DNA of 64,000 nt, taken from assembly GCA_033807775.1 (NCBI GenBank), contig CM066314.1, forward strand, positions 147,921,429-147,985,428, in the 5' to 3' direction. This document shows, one piece after another, positions 11,736 through 22,548 of this stretch. This stretch comes from Saussurea involucrata (taxonomy: Eukaryota; Streptophyta; Magnoliopsida; Asterales; Asteraceae). How positions within the stretch are numbered: position 1 is the first letter of the stretch; each line of letters begins with the position of its first letter. Below the pieces are notes generated by a model. The model had not been told where the DNA came from. It saw only the letters and a program-made list of their open reading frames with translations, and searched no databases. A program made the position numbers and the translations under genes.

Positions 11736-12896
11736 TGTTAATGCCAAAAATCTCACAAAAGTACAACTTAAGGTCGATGGGGACATTTAACAACTAAAGA
11801 AACATATCTCGAGCCAAATAACACAATCACGAGGAAAAAGTAAAAGAGACAAGAGATTTGGTGACGCGGAAAACCCCAAAACGAGGGAAAAAACCGCGGT
11901 CGACTCTGTGAGAGTCGACAGTGCACTTGTCGTCGTGTGGTCTGAACTATCGTCGTCAGGTGGTTCGAACTGTCGTCGTGCGATACTTGCGTGTTCGAAT
12001 GCCTCGTTGTATTGAAAGAAAAATATAGAAGTGAGTATAAGTAGCTCTGTCTGTCCTCCCTTTGCTCGAAGGTGGAGCAGTCTTTATATAGCTTCGGTCG
12101 GTACTGAATGTGCTTTAATTGTTGGTCTTGTAACCGCTGTCGACATTAAATGCGCTTTGATGATTGTCTTTGTAACTGCTGTCGGGCTCTATATGGCATT
12201 GATGATTCGTCCGTTACTGGTCATTGTGCCATAAATGCCTATAGACCTGTATTAATGAACAAAAGAAACGACTGTTGACCATGAATGGTTAGTGTAATCG
12301 TAAGACCATCTTAAGTTCAGGACGTCGGTCTTATGGAGCATACGACCGTTGTCGAAATACAAGACCATGTATATGACTGTAAATGTCTTGTAAGACCTTA
12401 TCTTAGTATAGGAATGGTCTTATAAAAATGTCGTGAGACTAGGATAAAAATGTCGTAAGACCACTAGGTCGTAAGACCAAGATGATGATGTCGTAGGACC
12501 CGAGCGATATAAGACCGACGGCAGGAGACTGTCGACATTAGACCAACGAGTCGTAACCGGCGACACGTAACTGGCGACATAAGACTAGTGACGCAAGACT
12601 AATAACGTAAGACTAGTGACGTGTGACTGGCGACGGGTGACTAGCGACATGTCGCTAACGATGTATGTCGTGTGACGTGTAACATACGACACGTGACGTG
12701 CGATCATGAGATGTAAAGACACTATATTGAATGACTATTGACATAGGATGTCTTTTAATAATCAACTATCGTATGTCGGGTATTACCCTTGTCGATCGGG
12801 GGTATGACTTTTGTAGGCATTATGGTAATCGAAGTCCATGGGTCATGTCGAAGGAATTCCCCAGGTCGGTCGAGGGTGTGATTTTTTACCCAAACA
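11736..12896 (-). repeat. Element B 3' LTR (left copy)
   Basis: 1161 bp. It matches the right LTR but lacks about 130-160 bp present there, deleted between short 'act' repeats near 11926. A minus-strand TATA (TATATAAAG) lies at 12082-12090. A perfect hairpin (9-bp arms GTCGACTCT, loop GTG) lies at 11899-11919. The word GTCGTAAGAC and close variants recur throughout. Confidence 0.88.
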
Positions 12897-12912
12897 GTTA
12901 GCCCCCCGAGAT
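12897..12912 (-). promoter_or_regulatory. Element B polypurine tract
   Basis: On the minus strand this reads ATCTCGGGGGGCTAAC immediately before the 3' LTR, which fits a plus-strand primer site. Confidence 0.75.
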
Positions 12913-13262
12913 TTGAATTTCAAAGCCATTTGAATTTCAGATCTCGTACCAAAGTAAAATGTGTTTATACGGAGATGTGTCACTTTTGCTAAGAAAATCG
13001 ACTTGGTTAGCTAAAATCGTGAGTCCAGTCGATGGTGTTTAAGTAAGTTGCGACGATCGAATGATGACCTTTAATGTGCAAGATACTTGTGGTGTTCATC
13101 TGACGGTCGTAAGACGACCTTAAAACGTAAGGAACCGACGGTGATCGTAAGACGATCTTTATCAAAATGAGTAGTATGGGTCAGGAGTCAATCGTAAGAC
13201 GATTGGTCCGAAATAAAGCTTGGCGGCGATCATAAGATGATCGAACCAAGATAAAATTTAAG

Positions 13263-13566
13263 GATCTTGTGATACAGTCGTTAAAGAATTATGTTCTGGC
13301 GTTCCGAGCCGATACGGTCGTTATAGACTTTTGATCTGGCGTTTAGAGCCGATATGGTCGTTATAGACCAATGATCTGGCGTTCCGAGCCGATACTGTCG
13401 TTATAGACTTATGATCTGGCGTTTAGAGCCGATATGGTCGTTAAAGACCTATGATCTGGCGTTCGAGCTGATACGGTCGTTAGAGACCTATGATCTGGCG
13501 TTCGAGCCGATACGGTCGCTAGAGACCTATGATCTGGCGTTCGAGCCGATACGGTCGCTAGAGACC
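13263..13566. repeat. Element B 42-bp tandem repeat array
   Basis: About seven imperfect copies of a unit with 'gatctggcgttcgagccgat' followed by 'acggtcgttagagacctat'. The array is broken by element C and about two more units follow at 36327-36413. Downstream tandem arrays like this are typical of Tat/Ogre-type elements. From 12913 to 13262 there is only non-coding 3' sequence. Confidence 0.85.
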
Positions 13567-15151
13567 TGATAACTCTATTTTTATAGTTATTATTTCCATT
13601 TATTTTCCACTTTATTTTGTCAATTTTAGCCATTTCACTTCTTAAAACCCCCATTCTTGGTATATTTCACGAAAACGAGCAAAAGGAGTGAACCATGGTC
13701 TTTAATAAATTATTTGGTAGAATTTGGGTGTTTTTCACGTTTTATCCTGCAGTGACCACTGTTGTGCCCACTCTGGGTCCCCACTCTTCGAGCAGATCAA
13801 AAAGAAGAGAAAAAGAAAATATTAGTTGGGATCTAATTTTCTGGAGGAGGAAGGTTTATATGGCAGAGAAATGGCTGGAGAAGTACAAAGATATCTTCCT
13901 TAAAAGATGACAACAAGTACACCTTCTTGTACTTAGAGATTGCCATGGAAAAGGGACCATTGGGTAAAAGGATTACCCATAGAGCTGAATTCTGCCACAA
14001 CACAGCAGTCTTTACCCATTGGAAGACCCACCTCTTTTGTGTAATACCCAACTCCTTCTCCTAGTATATAAAGGAGCACTTGGGTACCATTAAATGCATG
14101 CTTGGATATCATCCTTGAGTTTTTGCTTAGCTTTAAATTCTCTCAACTACCACATTAGCTTTAGTCTTTTATTTACTGCAGTAACTAGCTTTAATTTTCT
14201 GTAATTTACTTTCTTAGCTTAATTGTAGTTCGCAATACACAGTGACAGGGACGAACCCTCGTTCCCCACTGTGAGTTCTATTCAAGTCACTTTCAGTTTA
14301 ATTATGTGCAACTTCTACTCTTTTGCTTTCTTTACTTCAAGTATGGGCTAAACATCCTTTGGGATGTAGGAAGGAGAAGTACCTGGATTTTATTAAAAAT
14401 GCTTTGGTAATCTTTATACTTAGAATATTTGTTGTCTTGGTCATTCATTCTCGATATTTACCCAAGGATGCGAACAAGCCGATCACTTGCAAGGATCTAA
14501 AGTCTAGTTCTTAACTTAGAAATAAGTAGAACGTAGTGACACGAGCTTGAATGATGCTAGGGGATTCGAAAGAATTCTTATGACATTTACGAAAGTGAGG
14601 TCGGCACAGTGAGCAAATCTCAACCCACTGGAGTAGTAGGCAAGCTAATTTGTGTATTAAAAACACTTAGAGTATTTGTCTCTACACATTCCATCGAGAC
14701 CTGAAAAGGTCCATTCTTGAGATCACCATTGACGAAACAATAAGTACTAAAAGTATGGGATTTTTATCTAAACGGTGTGAGTATTTTGTAACCGGGCTTT
14801 TCTAGCGAAAATGTCCACCACGAATACGAGGATCACTTCTAAAGATCGAGTATTTGATATAAAATCTAGGGAAAATCTAACCTACATTCCTCCTTTTAAA
14901 TCTTAGTAAAATCGTTAAAGTAGCTATTTCACCAACCAAACCAAAGTATTATTTTCCTCTCTAATTGAAACTTGTAAAAGGAACTCATGAGAACCGTATT
15001 GTCTTGATTGTCCAGTCCCTGTGGATTCGATTCTGGTATTTTACCAACTATTACTTGCTGTGACGATCATAGTGGACAGTGTACACTTGCACTTCCCGCT
15101 GTGGACAGTTTGCAACCCACTGCGATTAAAACACACATTTCACATGTGACA
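13567..15151 (+). repeat. Element C 5' LTR
   Basis: 1585 bp, TG...CA. TATA box (TATATAAA) at 14065-14072 just after the CCTAG of 'ctcctagtatataaag'. The words CCACTGTG and CCCACTG occur in the U5 half. Confidence 0.9.
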
Positions 15152-15157
15152 AGTTTT

Positions 15158-15175
15158 TGGCGCCCTTGCCGGGGA
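15158..15175 (+). promoter_or_regulatory. Element C primer binding site (tRNA-Asp type)
   Basis: TGGCGCCCTTGCCGGGGA differs at one position from the sequence complementary to the plant tRNA-Asp 3' end. It is separated from the LTR by 'agtttt'. Confidence 0.85.
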
Positions 15176-15254
15176 CTGGCGTGATTTTTAAATCTCAAGA
15201 CATTAGTTTTTGTTCGAGCCCGAGTAACTCGTTTTTCTAAGCTGTTCGTGTTGT

Positions 15255-16568
15255 ATGCCACGACGACAACTCGAACATTTTGTTCCAATCGATCTTGAAA
15301 TAGAAAAGACTTTTAGAAGAAGGCGTAAAAACAAAAATCGACAACCCCCTGTGATCCCCACTGTAAACATGGCAGCAGTACCGCCACCCGTAGTGGAGAC
15401 CACAATCACGATTGCCGATAACAAGGATCGAAAAATACGGGACTATGCTACTTCCGGAGTTGGTGATTTAAGCTCCGGGATTTTGAGACCCAATATTGTT
15501 GCAAATCACTTTGAACTCAAACCAGTGATGTTTCAAATGATCCAAGCCATGGGTCAGTTTGGAGGATCACCATCTGAGGATCCACACTCGCACTTAAAAT
15601 CTTTTTTAGAGATGACTGATTCCTTTCAATTACAAGGTGTGAGTGAGGAAGCATTAAGGTTAAGACTTTTTCCTTTTTCATTAAGGGATAAGGCGAAGAC
15701 TTGGCTGAACTCACATGCACCTCATTCGATAACCACTTGGGATGAACTTGCTGATAAATTTTTGCAAAAATACTTTCCTCCCACGAGGAATGTAAGATTT
15801 CGAAATGATATTATTCTGTTTAGACAAGAAGAAGATGAGGCTGTTTCGGATGCATGGGAACGATTTAACGATTTACTTCGAAAGTGCCCACATCATGGCA
15901 TCCCACATTGCATCCAATTGGAGACCTTTTACAATGGTCTTGCCAATGCAGCCAAAATCATCTTAGATGCAACAGCCGGTGGAACATTCACGAGTAAAAC
16001 GTACAATGAAGGATATCAAATCTTAGAAAAAGTGTCCAACAACAATACCGAGTGGTCCAATCCTAGAGCGGTAGTACCAAAGACCAACACCATCGATTCC
16101 GAAGCACTTAAAACCATGAATGCGCAGTTAGTGGCCTTGACCAAAATCGTTTTGAACCAAAATAGAGGCCAAGTTAATTCCGCAACCCATCTCGCCGAAA
16201 ACTGCTCCCTCTGTGGAGAGGAGCATGTTTTTGATTTTTGTCCAGCAAATCCCGAATCTGTTAATGTCATAGGGACCAACCCGAGGAACAACCCTTATTC
16301 ACAGACTTATAATCCAGGTTGGAGAAATCATCCGAATTTCTCTTGGTCTGGTAATCAAGGACTCCAACCACAAGGGCCGAGTCATATCCAGCAAAGACCA
16401 CACAACCCCCTGGATTTCAATCACATCACAGTGGGCAATCCTCACATCATAGTGGGCAGCACCCACAGAACTTTCACCAAGGGCAGTCCTCACAACCATA
16501 CCAACCACGATCCAACCAACCAGCTGAGGTACAACAATCGATTGAATCAATTCTCAAAGGTTTTATGA
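15255..16568 (+). pseudogene. Element C gag
   Basis: Starts MPRRQLEHFVPIDLEIEKTF and carries the Athila gag core: NHFELKPVMFQMIQAMGQFG, then DPHSHLKSFLEM, LRLFPFSLRDKAKTWLNS, WDELADKFLQKYFPP and AWERFNDLLRKCPHHG, ending in the region YNPGWRNHPNFSW. It forms the particle shell in related elements. A frameshift in the variable region around 16360-16550 separates it from the continuation that begins at 16565 (FMNQTQAAIRNIETQVGQLA), which normally belongs to the same protein. Confidence 0.88.
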
Positions 16569-17962
16569 ACCAAACCCAGGCAGCCATTAGGAACATAGAG
16601 ACTCAAGTAGGACAACTAGCCGTTGAAGTTAAGAATAGACCTCCAGGGACGTTACCTAGTGACACCGAGCAAGCTAGGGTGATAGGAAAAGGACCAGAAC
16701 ATGTCAATTCCATAACACTTAGGAGTGGAAAGGATCTGAAAGATATCGTTTTTGAGTCTGATGATTCGCCTCAAATACCCACTTTGAGCACCACAGTGGG
16801 CACTCCTCAAGTCACTGTGATCCCCACAGTGGGAACCGGCATCCCTGACCTTCTCACTCTTGGACCTGTCCCAAAGCCTACTATTCCAAAGCCAATACCA
16901 CAGCAAGCTCAAATTGACCCACGAAATATTCCTTTTCCTGAAAGAATGAAGCCGAAAAATGTCGATGTTCAATTTAAAAAATTCTTAGACATTTTTAAAC
17001 AACTTCACATTAACATACCTTTGGTAGAGGCTCTCGAGCAAATGCCAAGCTATGTTAAATTTTTAAAGGATATTTTGAACAAAAAGAGAAAGTTAGGTGA
17101 GTTTGAGACTGTGGCTTTGACCGAAGAATGTAGTGCCCTCCTTACTAGCAAGATTCCACCTAAGTTGAAAGACCCGGGTAGTTTCACCATTCCATGCATT
17201 ATAGGAGGACAAGAAGTAGGTCAAGCACTTTGTGATTTGGGAGCTAGTATAAATTTGATGCCGCTGTCCATTTTTAAGAAGTTAGGTATTGGAGAGGCTA
17301 GACCCACAACCGTGACATTACAACTAGCCGACCGGTCCATTGCTTACCCCAAAGGGAAAATAGAAGACGTTCTGGTCCAAGTGGATAAGTTTATCTTCCC
17401 CGCTGATTTTCTAGTTCTAGATTATGAGGCCGATAAAGAAATCCCAATATTCTTAGGGCGTCCGTTTCTTGCAACCGGACGTACCTTGATCGATGTGCAC
17501 AAAGGAGAACTCACGACGAGAGTTAATGACCAAGAGGTGACATTCAATGTCTTCAAGGCCCTTAAGTATATGGAAACCGAAGACTGTTTTGCTTTGAGTT
17601 CGTTTAATGGAACCCACCGTCTTGACACAGTACCCACAGTGGGGAGTGAGAGTGAGCACTCCGAATCTGAGAGTGATAACACTTTTGAGGATGAGTGTAA
17701 CGAGATCTTGGCAGCTTTTGAGCAGCTAGATTTCAAAGATAGACATGTCAAACTACCATCCAAAAATCCCCCTGACTTGAATTTGAAGCCATTGCCTTCC
17801 CACTTAAAATATGCCTACCTCAATGAGTTAGAAGAACTCTGTCATCACTCCTACATAAATGCAAAAACCAACAAGGAGAAGATCAAGTGGTGGCCTGACC
17901 AAAAATCACTCTTGGAGAGTTTGTGGAGGGACAAAAAGTGCTACTTTTTAATTCATGGTTAA
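16565..17962 (+). pseudogene. Element C gag end, protease and fused integrase tail
   Basis: It first encodes the end of gag (ETQVGQLAVEVKNRPPG). The retropepsin-like protease of the Athila type follows, with catalytic Asp in LCDLGASINLMPLSIFKKLG and the later VPIFLGRPFLATG-like strand. At about 17820 the linker that normally leads into reverse transcriptase (LKPLPSHLKYAYL) joins directly to the integrase C-terminal part (NELEELCHHSYINAK). The whole RT-RNase H-integrase core was therefore deleted, in frame. A one-base loss near 17900 in a run of A then shifts the frame and ends the ORF early. Confidence 0.88.
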
Positions 17963-18153
17963 AGATGTTTCCGGAAAAATTAAAATCTCGATGGAAAGAG
18001 CCTTACACTGTGGTCAAGGTAAGTCCTTTTGGAACTTTGGACTTAATGGCTCCTCAATCCGGAAAAATCTTCAAAGTCAATGGGCAAAGGGTGAAGCACT
18101 TTCTGAATGAAAGTGCCCACATCCCTGCCCACTCTCCACCCCACTATGATTAA
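17907..18153 (+). pseudogene. Element C integrase C-terminal tail
   Basis: In the frame after the shift near 17900 this reads EFVEGQKVLLFNSWLKMFPE, then SRWKEPYTVVKVSPFGTLDL and GQRVKHFLNESAHIPAHSPPHYD before a stop. H pol ends with the same motif series (62771-62935). It is the DNA-binding C-terminal part of an Athila integrase, cut off from its catalytic core. Confidence 0.85.
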
Positions 18154-18644
18154 GAAACATCAAATCGCTTGTAAATATTTTATTTCAACTCTTTGCTGTC
18201 TTTTTATTATTTTTGGTCTTTTTAATTCTGCATGGTAGTTTGTTTTAATGTGTGTAGAAGAAAGTGCCACTTTTTGAAGAAAAATCAAGGAAAGTACTTC
18301 GCAGTGGGGAAAACGCAAGTCCCTGCGCTCCCCACTCCAGAGCTGACGCGAGATTGGACAGATTTGGGGGCCCAATGCTGACACACATCAACCTTTTCTG
18401 CCGCCTAGTCTTCTTTTCCTCCCATGTGTCATACTTTACATGTTCCCAAGATAAATCATCATTGTACTTTCTCTCCCTCTCTCCTAAAACCGACGGTTCC
18501 CCCCATTTTTGAAAAGAATAACAATTAAACCTTTTCTTAATCCACCTTAACTCCCAAAAACCACTTTTCCTCCTAAAAATTCAAACACTACCTTTTCCCA
18601 TCTCTCTCTCTCTTACGACCTAAAACCATTCCAAAACCCTAGTC
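18154..18644. other. Element C spacer between pol and third ORF
   Basis: Non-coding, ending in a CT-rich tract before the ATG at 18645. No clear TATA box is seen. Confidence 0.6.
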
Positions 18645-20690
18645 ATGGCCAGGAGCAAGAGATTAAACACTCACCCGGAGGCACCCACACGTCCGGCGAT
18701 TCGCCGGAGAACCGCCGAAGGACAACCGCCGGAAACTGTCACCGGCGACCTAAATGAACCGCCACCAGTCTCCGGCGACAATCCGATTGTTCCAGACACA
18801 GGTTCGTCGAAACAAGAGAGTCCCAAGGCTGTTTCTTCATCTAAAGTGGCAGATTCTGGTTCTAGCCACTTCGATGATGAGGCATTACAAGCCGAAGTGG
18901 AAGAACGAAAATTGGAAGAAGAGTTCAACCTGCGCATGTCGGCCATCAGAAAGAGAAAAGAAGAAGTCGAACGAAAGCGAAAAGAGGAAGAGGAAAGGTT
19001 ACGAGAAGAGGAAAGGTTACGAGAAGAGGAGGAGGGAATACGGAAAGAAGAGGAGGAGAGAAAACGGAAAGAAGAGGAGGAAAGAAAGGCTGAGGAAGAA
19101 AAGCTTCGGGTCGAAAAGGAGAAGAAAAAGGTCGAGGAAGAACAAAGATGAATTGAGAATGAAAGGCTTATTGAGGAAGCAATGAAAAGAGCGGCTGAAG
19201 AGAGGGAAAGAAAAGAAAAAGAAGTTTAAGGAATGGGTAAGGAGCATATTCAGACTGGAACAAATTCTCAAGCCACAACTGCTGTTGGCTTGGAAGCGAT
19301 AACAACTGCTTCCCACAGTGGGGAGAATCCAATGAGGAAGGCTTTGAGGAACAAGGGAATGGTCACCAGGTCCTTGGTGACCAAATCAGCGAAAACACCC
19401 ACTAAGAAGCCGAGGAAGACCGCTGGAAAAGGTAAGGGTCTAGAACCCTCTTTGAGTTCTTCTTCTTTAGAAACTGATGCTGGGGATATGCAAATCCCAT
19501 CTGAAAACCCACACAAATCCACAGTGGGGACTGCGCATGCCCCCAGTGGGGTACCCAGGCAATTCACCACTCCCGCTGTGGCTGCCCACTTTGAATGTAT
19601 TTCTAATCAGAAGTTGAACTTAGAAAGGGGTTTTGACCCCGACTTTATAGAAGCCAATGCATTTATTAAGAATATGATCGTCGAGCAAGATTGGTCGACG
19701 TTGGCAGCTGCCAACCGTCGCGCAAATGCCTCTTTAGTGAGGGAATTTTATGCCGAGGCCTCTCAATCCAAAGAAACTTCTGTAAAAGTCCGGGGTAAAA
19801 CTGTATTCTATCATGCTAGTGCTATCAACCAAGTTCTTGGCATAAGGACCCCCACTGTTTGAAAATTTGTCCGATTTTTGAAAAAGATGACCGAAGCAGA
19901 TGAAGAATTGATTTTAAAGGAATTAGCAGCTGAGGGAAAGCCCTGGGGTAAGGATGGTCAACGCAAATGATTGCCTGCTAATGCCCTCACAACTGAGGCC
20001 GCTGTATGGTTCCAGTTTGTGCGGGCAACCATATCCCCCACTTCTCATGACACTACGTTATCGATGCACAAGTGCGCCCTGTTGTACTGCGTCTTAACTG
20101 GTAAACCGATCAATATGGGGACCCTCATGTACGCTTCCATCGATCAAGCTCGCACCAGAAAGAAGGTAAATCTGCCCCTCCCTTGTCTCATTACTTCATT
20201 GCTAATAACTGCTGGAGTGCCCACAGCTGCGGAAGATCAATGGCTTGTTTCCACAAGCAATATCAGTGTGGCAACAATAAGAAAGATGGGACGAGCAGTC
20301 ACTACCCCCACTGATGATCCCACAGTGAGGATTGCTAATGAGCACATCGTGAGAACCACTGGTACCCCACTCCTACAACCCACTGCAGGAACCGCAAGCG
20401 CAAGCAGCAGTAATCCTATGTCCGAAATCCTGAAAGCTTTGAGGAAACTCAAGTATCGAGTCGAACTAATGGAGGCCCAACAGAAATATCAAAACAGGGC
20501 GACGGCATCATTTTGGATGTACACCCGGGAACGTGATGAGGTGAAAAAGAAGATGTACGAAGTAGCTAATCCTGAGTTAGCCGCACAACTCCCTGATTTC
20601 CCCGAAGATATCTACCCTACCTATGATAGTGAAGATGAGTTCGATGATGATGGTGCGGATCTGTCGCCGCAAGCTACCCCGTCCCCTTAA
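18645..20690 (+). pseudogene. Element C Athila-type third ORF (env position)
   Basis: One continuous frame of about 681 codons, broken by four in-frame stops (near 19149, 19228, 19861 and 19969) and no frameshift. Order: basic N-terminus MARSKRLNTHPEAPTRPA, acidic linker, a long highly charged helix (about residues 85-195, EEERKRKEEEE type, probable coiled coil), Ser/Thr-rich basic linker, then a conserved globular part (FECISNQKLNLERGFDPDF, NRRANASLVREFYAEA, TTEAAVWFQFVRATISPTSH, LPLPCLITSLLITAGVPT) and an acidic tail. The globular part matches the 'putative plant transposon protein' family. It occupies the env position of Athila, but I see no signal peptide or membrane segment. Function unknown; H has a sister copy. 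Confidence 0.8.
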
Positions 20691-21054
20691 TGGTTTGTTA
20701 AAACAATGGTTTATCTCGTTTGCTCCTAAAACAATTTTAACTTTCTGTTTGTTTTATATTTTGTGCCTATGGCTAGGCTTTGACAATGTTTGCTACATAT
20801 TTCTTTTTGGCGTTTTAATGCATGAAAATCCTACCACTGGGTAGGTAATTTTGGGTACTAACGTATTTGATGTTTGAATGCTTGTTTGATCTCGTTTCCA
20901 TTTCAAGGTACAACTTTCGGCTTCCGACTTAAAAAGGTCCTTTTTGTAAGTACGAATCTCAACTTGATACCATGAGATAAAATAGGACGTTTTTCGCATC
21001 CAAACACGATCCTTTTTGTACCCCAAACCACCACCTTTGTTCGTTAATTCAATG

Positions 21055-21093
21055 TCACAGTGGAGACACTGTGAGATTTAAGTTTGAGGTGGG
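21055..21093 (+). other. Hairpin plus PPT-like module 1 (element C)
   Basis: Perfect 8-bp stem (arms TCACAGTG and CACTGTGA) with a GAGA loop at 21055-21074, followed by TTTAAGTTTGAGGTGGG. Confidence 0.75.
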
Positions 21094-21120
21094 AACTTCT
21101 AGAGTGACTTCCAGTCTTCC

Positions 21121-21158
21121 CACAGTGGAGACACTGTGAAGTCTAAGTTTGAGGTGGG
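21121..21158 (+). other. Hairpin plus PPT-like module 2 (element C)
   Basis: 7-bp stem (arms CACAGTG and CACTGTG), loop GAGA at 21121-21138, followed by CTAAGTTTGAGGTGGG. Confidence 0.75.
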
Positions 21159-21500
21159 TAAGCCATACCCCACCCTCCAAAAAAAAAATATACAAAAACA
21201 GAAGAAAATCGGAGTGTCACTAACAAACTTGATGGTGTGCCTTTCTGGACCATCAAAGTGTTCACTCCCAGAAAAAGATGGTGTGCCTATTCTGGACCAT
21301 CGGAATACCCACTTTCGCAAAAATAGCCATACCTAAATAAAGCCTGAATGTGTGCGCACATACCCACAAAAAATCCAAAACACCCACTTCTTGAAATAAA
21401 AATCTCCAAGCGAGATTTTCGGTCCATGTTTGGAAGTACTTGCCAAAAATCCTTGGGAAAATATTCAAAGCCACAAACCCATCGAACCCAAGAAAGCCCT

Positions 21501-22468
21501 TGTTGATCCAAACCCTCAGTGATTTGATAATGACCCTATCTTAAATACTTAGTGAAAATTGTAAGTAAACAATATGTATCAGAGTTTCACTATCGCTGAT
21601 AAGTACTAAGATCTTACAGTACTGCTGATAGGAACTCTCGCACTTTTAGATTAAACATTCAGCGAACACTGTTCACCATATCGCTGAGTCTGTTCAGTCC
21701 TTATGGTGATCGCTGATAAGTTAGTTGTTTACTTATGATCCCTGAAGACAAGATTCACGTCAACAAAGGTTCTACGCTGAAGTCGAAGATCAAGCTCAAG
21801 AACCAGCGACAAGTCTCCTAATGAACTGATGCGGATCAGCGAAGACTCAGATTTGTCCACTCAACGTGAAGTATCAAGTACAAGACTTCAGCTATCGCTG
21901 AACTTTATCATCTGCTGAATAGTAAATGATAATCGCTGAATCAACGAAAGCTGATCATGAAGTCCTCCGTACAAAGTACTTTTGTCTTAACCTCCCTTGC
22001 ACGCCACCGTACGAAATGTCAGAAAAGAACCTCCGAAAATCTGAAATCGTACAACCACTCTGATACTACACTGTTCATTCATGCGGCTACTAAGGTTGTC
22101 AACAAAGGTCAATGACATGCAACCAATCCGCTAATGACACGTGTAAAGTGTATACAGAATTGCATTAAATGCATGCAGTATATAAAGAGATGAACTCACT
22201 TCATTTGAAGTAACTTGCTAACTCTGGACAAGTTCAAATCTCTCAAGATAGGATTTTATTAGTAATCTCCTTATCTTTCTTAGTGCAAGAAAACCTTAGT
22301 GTTCCAACTTGTTTAGATTTAGGTTTATCCTTAATCTTGTTTCCGCAACAAGCTGTAAATTGTTAATGATTTATCAATAAACAATTTAGAAAAGTAAAAT
22401 AGTGTGTTTGTATTCAACCCCCCCCCCCCCCCCTTCTACAAACTTGTTTAAGCCTTTCGGGACCAACA
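21501..22468 (+). repeat. Element D 5' LTR
   Basis: TGTTGATCC...GGGACCAACA. Promoter-like order: CCAAT near 22123, CACGTG at 22138-22143, TATATAAA at 22179-22186. The word TCAGCG/CGCTGA appears about nine times. A run of 16 C lies at 22418-22433. Confidence 0.95.
22138..22186 (+). promoter_or_regulatory. Element D LTR core promoter (G-box and TATA)
   Basis: CACGTG G-box core followed by TATATAAA 41 bp downstream. Transcription start would be expected around 22210, before the CT-rich leader. Confidence 0.7.
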
Positions 22469-22469
22469 A

Positions 22470-22483
22470 GTGGTATCAGAGCA
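22470..22483 (+). promoter_or_regulatory. Element D primer binding site (tRNA-iMet)
   Basis: TGGTATCAGAGC starts 2-3 bases after the LTR end. Confidence 0.95.
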
Positions 22484-22548
22484 GATTTGTTTAATCTCAT
22501 AAACAAGATCTAATCTAAGATATTTCTCTTCCTTGCTATTATCTGAAA

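Larger units (their letters stand above)
20691..21495. other. Element C 3' non-coding region with hairpin modules
   Basis: No gene. Contains two hairpin plus polypurine-like modules at 21055-21093 and 21121-21158, then sequence that continues after element D at 34516. The minus-strand ORFs here are shadows. Confidence 0.7.

Noticed and set aside
13263..13566. CRISPR-like regular repeats
   Set aside because: Units are contiguous with no unique spacers, in plant retrotransposon DNA; ordinary tandem repeat.
13695..13910. Paired ORFs in C LTRs (also 34857-35072)
   Set aside because: LTR sequence upstream of the TATA box, repeated in both LTRs; no known domain.
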